Made by a program: the position numbers and the translations under genes. From M3007 sp964481485 (GTDB lineage Bacteria > Bacteroidota > Bacteroidia > Chitinophagales > Saprospiraceae): a DNA stretch of 15,449 bases. Below are positions 13,873 to 15,449 of this stretch, piece by piece (position 1 is the first letter of the stretch; each line of letters starts with the position of its first letter). Under the pieces are notes generated by a model. It saw only the letters and a list, made by a program, of their open reading frames with translations, was not told where the DNA came from and did not search any database. The stretch is taken from contig CAYZVM010000142.1 of assembly GCA_964481485.1 (NCBI GenBank), positions 1-15,449 on the forward strand, written 5' to 3'.

Positions 13873-15449
13873 TCACGCCTGCCATTCGATTCTTTCAAAC
13901 TCCGGCGCTACGGTCAATGTGTACAAAGAGCGGTCGCGCAGGCGGATCTCTTTGATAGGTATTTCAGCGCCGTCCACCGTGCAATGTTTCACAAAAGCCG
14001 GGAAGCCGACGAGGTAGATTTTCACCTTTTCGTAGGCCGGTTCGTACTCGCCTTCCTTTCGCTGGCGCAGGGTGAAATTGCCGTTTTTGCCTTCTGTTTC
14101 AAAAATCTTCAAACTAAAGTCGCGGTTGCGGTAGCCGTAGCCTTCGCCCGCGTCTTCATACAAATGGCTGGTTTCCAAGCCGTTTTTGTAATAAACATAA
14201 AGCGTCAGTTCATCCACCGGTTTTTCGTTGGTCCATTGGCGCACCGGGTACACGGGCAGCACCGCGCCTTCGCGCACGAAAAACGGGATTTGCTCTGGCA
14301 TCACATTGACGAACATCTCGCCATTGCCCTGCTGCCCCGTCCAGAAATAGTACCAATTCCCTTTTGGCAGATACACCCCCTGGCGCTGCGTTTTTGGCTG
14401 AATGACCGGGCTGACCAACAAATGTTCGCCGAACAAAAAGTCGCGCTCCTGCTCCCAAAATCGCGGCTCGTTCGCATCTGCAAAGGCCAAATGGCGGATG
14501 ACCGGCGTACCGTCGAGCGTGTGCAACCACATCGCCGAATAGATGCAAGGTAGAATAGAGTAGCGCAGTTCAATCGCCTTTTTCGCCAAATCCGTCCATT
14601 TTTCCCCGAAAGACCAAGGTTCTTGGTCTGAAACGTGCAATTTCGGGTCGGCCAGTTCAGCCTCGTCGGCGGGCAAAGTGTCGCCGCTTGCGTGTTGGCC
14701 CATGCTGTGGACGCGCATGAGCGGGTGAAACACCGCGAGTTGCAGCCAGCGCACAAAAAGTTCGCCGTCCGCGCTCCCGGCGAAGCCGCCGATGTCCGTG
14801 CCGCAAAACGAAAAACCCGAAACGGAGAGCCGTTGGCACTGGATGTTGGCAATTTGCAAGTGTTCCCAGTTGGAAAAATTATCGCCCGTCCACACGGCTG
14901 CGTAGCGTTGCCCGCCACAGTAGGTGGCGCGGGTGAGCAGGTATGGGCGCTTCTCCGGCAGCAGATTTTTGTAACCTTCCCATGAGGCGCGGTTCATCTG
15001 TTGGCCGTAAATGTTGTGCGCCTTCCGGTGGCTGCAAGGATAGCCATCGTGGTGGTGCAACACGTTGTCGGGCAATGTTTTGTGGTGGACGTGGAACACC
15101 GAAGGCTCGTTCATATCGTTCCAAAAACCACTCACGCCGAGGTCTTGGTACAGTTCTTGGTGCAAGCTGCCCCACCAAGCCCGCACATCGGGATGGGTGA
15201 AATCCGGGAACGCGCAAAAGCCCGGCCACACGGGGGCTTTCGCCACCTCGCCGTCCGCCGTTTTCACAAACATTTCTTTTTCCAAACCATCTTTATACAC
15301 CGCGTAGTCCGGGTCTTCTTTGATGCCGGGGTCAATCATCAACACCGTTTCAAAACCCTGCTCCCGCAAATCCCCGATGAGTTGTTTCGGGTCAGGAAAA
15401 CGCGCCGCATCCCAAGTGAAAACCCGGAAACCGTCCATGTAGTCAATGT
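13873..15449 (-). CDS. GH31 alpha-glucosidase, C-terminal part (start outside window)
   Basis: This glycoside hydrolase releases alpha-linked glucose (or a related sugar) from oligosaccharide ends with retention. The frame is open to the window edge; the visible end begins IDYMDGFRVFTWD, the first part of the GH31 barrel, so the N-terminal domain and start are missing. About 524 residues are visible. The nucleophile is the Asp in GFWNDMNEPSVF (codon 15117-15115), and the acid/base is the Asp in WTGDNFSNWEHL (codon 14883-14881). GTDIGGF, RWLQLAVFHPLMRVHS and the beta-sandwich end (LLVSPVI, GNWYYFWTG, PFFVREGAVLP) follow in normal order. No signal can be judged. Exact specificity (maltose, starch fragments, xylosides or others) cannot be told from this part. 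Confidence 0.95.
   Translation of the reverse strand, partial: IDYMDGFRVFTWDAARFPDPKQLIGDLREQGFETVLMIDPGIKEDPDYAVYKDGLEKEMFVKTADGEVAKAPVWPGFCAFPDFTHPDVRAWWGSLHQELYQDLGVSGFWNDMNEPSVFHVHHKTLPDNVLHHHDGYPCSHRKAHNIYGQQMNRASWEGYKNLLPEKRPYLLTRATYCGGQRYAAVWTGDNFSNWEHLQIANIQCQRLSVSGFSFCGTDIGGFAGSADGELFVRWLQLAVFHPLMRVHSMGQHASGDTLPADEAELADPKLHVSDQEPWSFGEKWTDLAKKAIELRYSILPCIYSAMWLHTLDGTPVIRHLAFADANEPRFWEQERDFLFGEHLLVSPVIQPKTQRQGVYLPKGNWYYFWTGQQGNGEMFVNVMPEQIPFFVREGAVLPVYPVRQWTNEKPVDELTLYVYYKNGLETSHLYEDAGEGYGYRNRDFSLKIFETEGKNGNFTLRQRKEGEYEPAYEKVKIYLVGFPAFVKHCTVDGAEIPIKEIRLRDRSLYTLTVAPEFERIEWQA

Overview
The window reads as chromosomal DNA of a Bacteroidota bacterium, most likely near the Saprospiria (Saprospiraceae-like). 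The evidence is a type IX secretion (T9SS) C-terminal sorting domain preceded by a Saprospiraceae-style repeat domain, an atpD-atpC pair separate from the other ATP synthase genes, an epsilon subunit reduced to its N-terminal domain, LytTR/His_kinase-type signalling genes, and promoters matching the Bacteroidota form TTTG-N19-TAnnTTTG. No rRNA, tRNA, CRISPR array, transposase or integrase gene was seen. The backbone is about 50-60% G+C, broken by two clearly AT-richer stretches.

Layout: positions 1-1100 hold the 3' end of a large T9SS-secreted protein and a 43-residue membrane peptide overlapping its stop codon. Two back-to-back terminators (1191-1272) separate these from atpC and atpD on the minus strand. 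A 487-bp divergent intergenic region leads to an MltD-like lytic transglycosylase with LysM domains, closed by a strong terminator. Next come a LytTR response regulator and ftsY. A low-G+C insert (about 7240-8240) carries a CPBP/CAAX-type membrane protease behind a hairpin-rich leader. A vanadium-haloperoxidase-like secreted protein with a MopE-type C-terminus lies on the minus strand (8244-10397). Divergent from it are a lipoprotein and a PBP4-type D-Ala-D-Ala carboxypeptidase (dacB). A LytS-type histidine kinase and the C-terminal part of a GH31 alpha-glucosidase fill the rest on the minus strand.

Themes: several genes concern the cell envelope (lytic transglycosylase, DacB, lipoprotein, T9SS cargo, CPBP protease, FtsY-dependent membrane targeting). 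The LytTR regulator and LytS-type kinase are not adjacent, so their pairing is open.

The most unusual structure is in the intergenic DNA. Three gaps between co-directional genes (atpD/atpC, regulator/ftsY, GH31/kinase) each hold 7-nt-period degenerate repeats arranged as an inverted pair, so each transcript could fold into a long hairpin. The heptamer sequence differs at each site while the architecture is kept. A fourth co-directional gap (lipoprotein/dacB) holds a 33-nt GC-rich palindrome. Other points of interest are an internal low-G+C block in dacB bounded by conserved catalytic halves, octamer repeats in the dacB signal-peptide region, and an Asn in place of the vanadate-binding His in the haloperoxidase-like protein.
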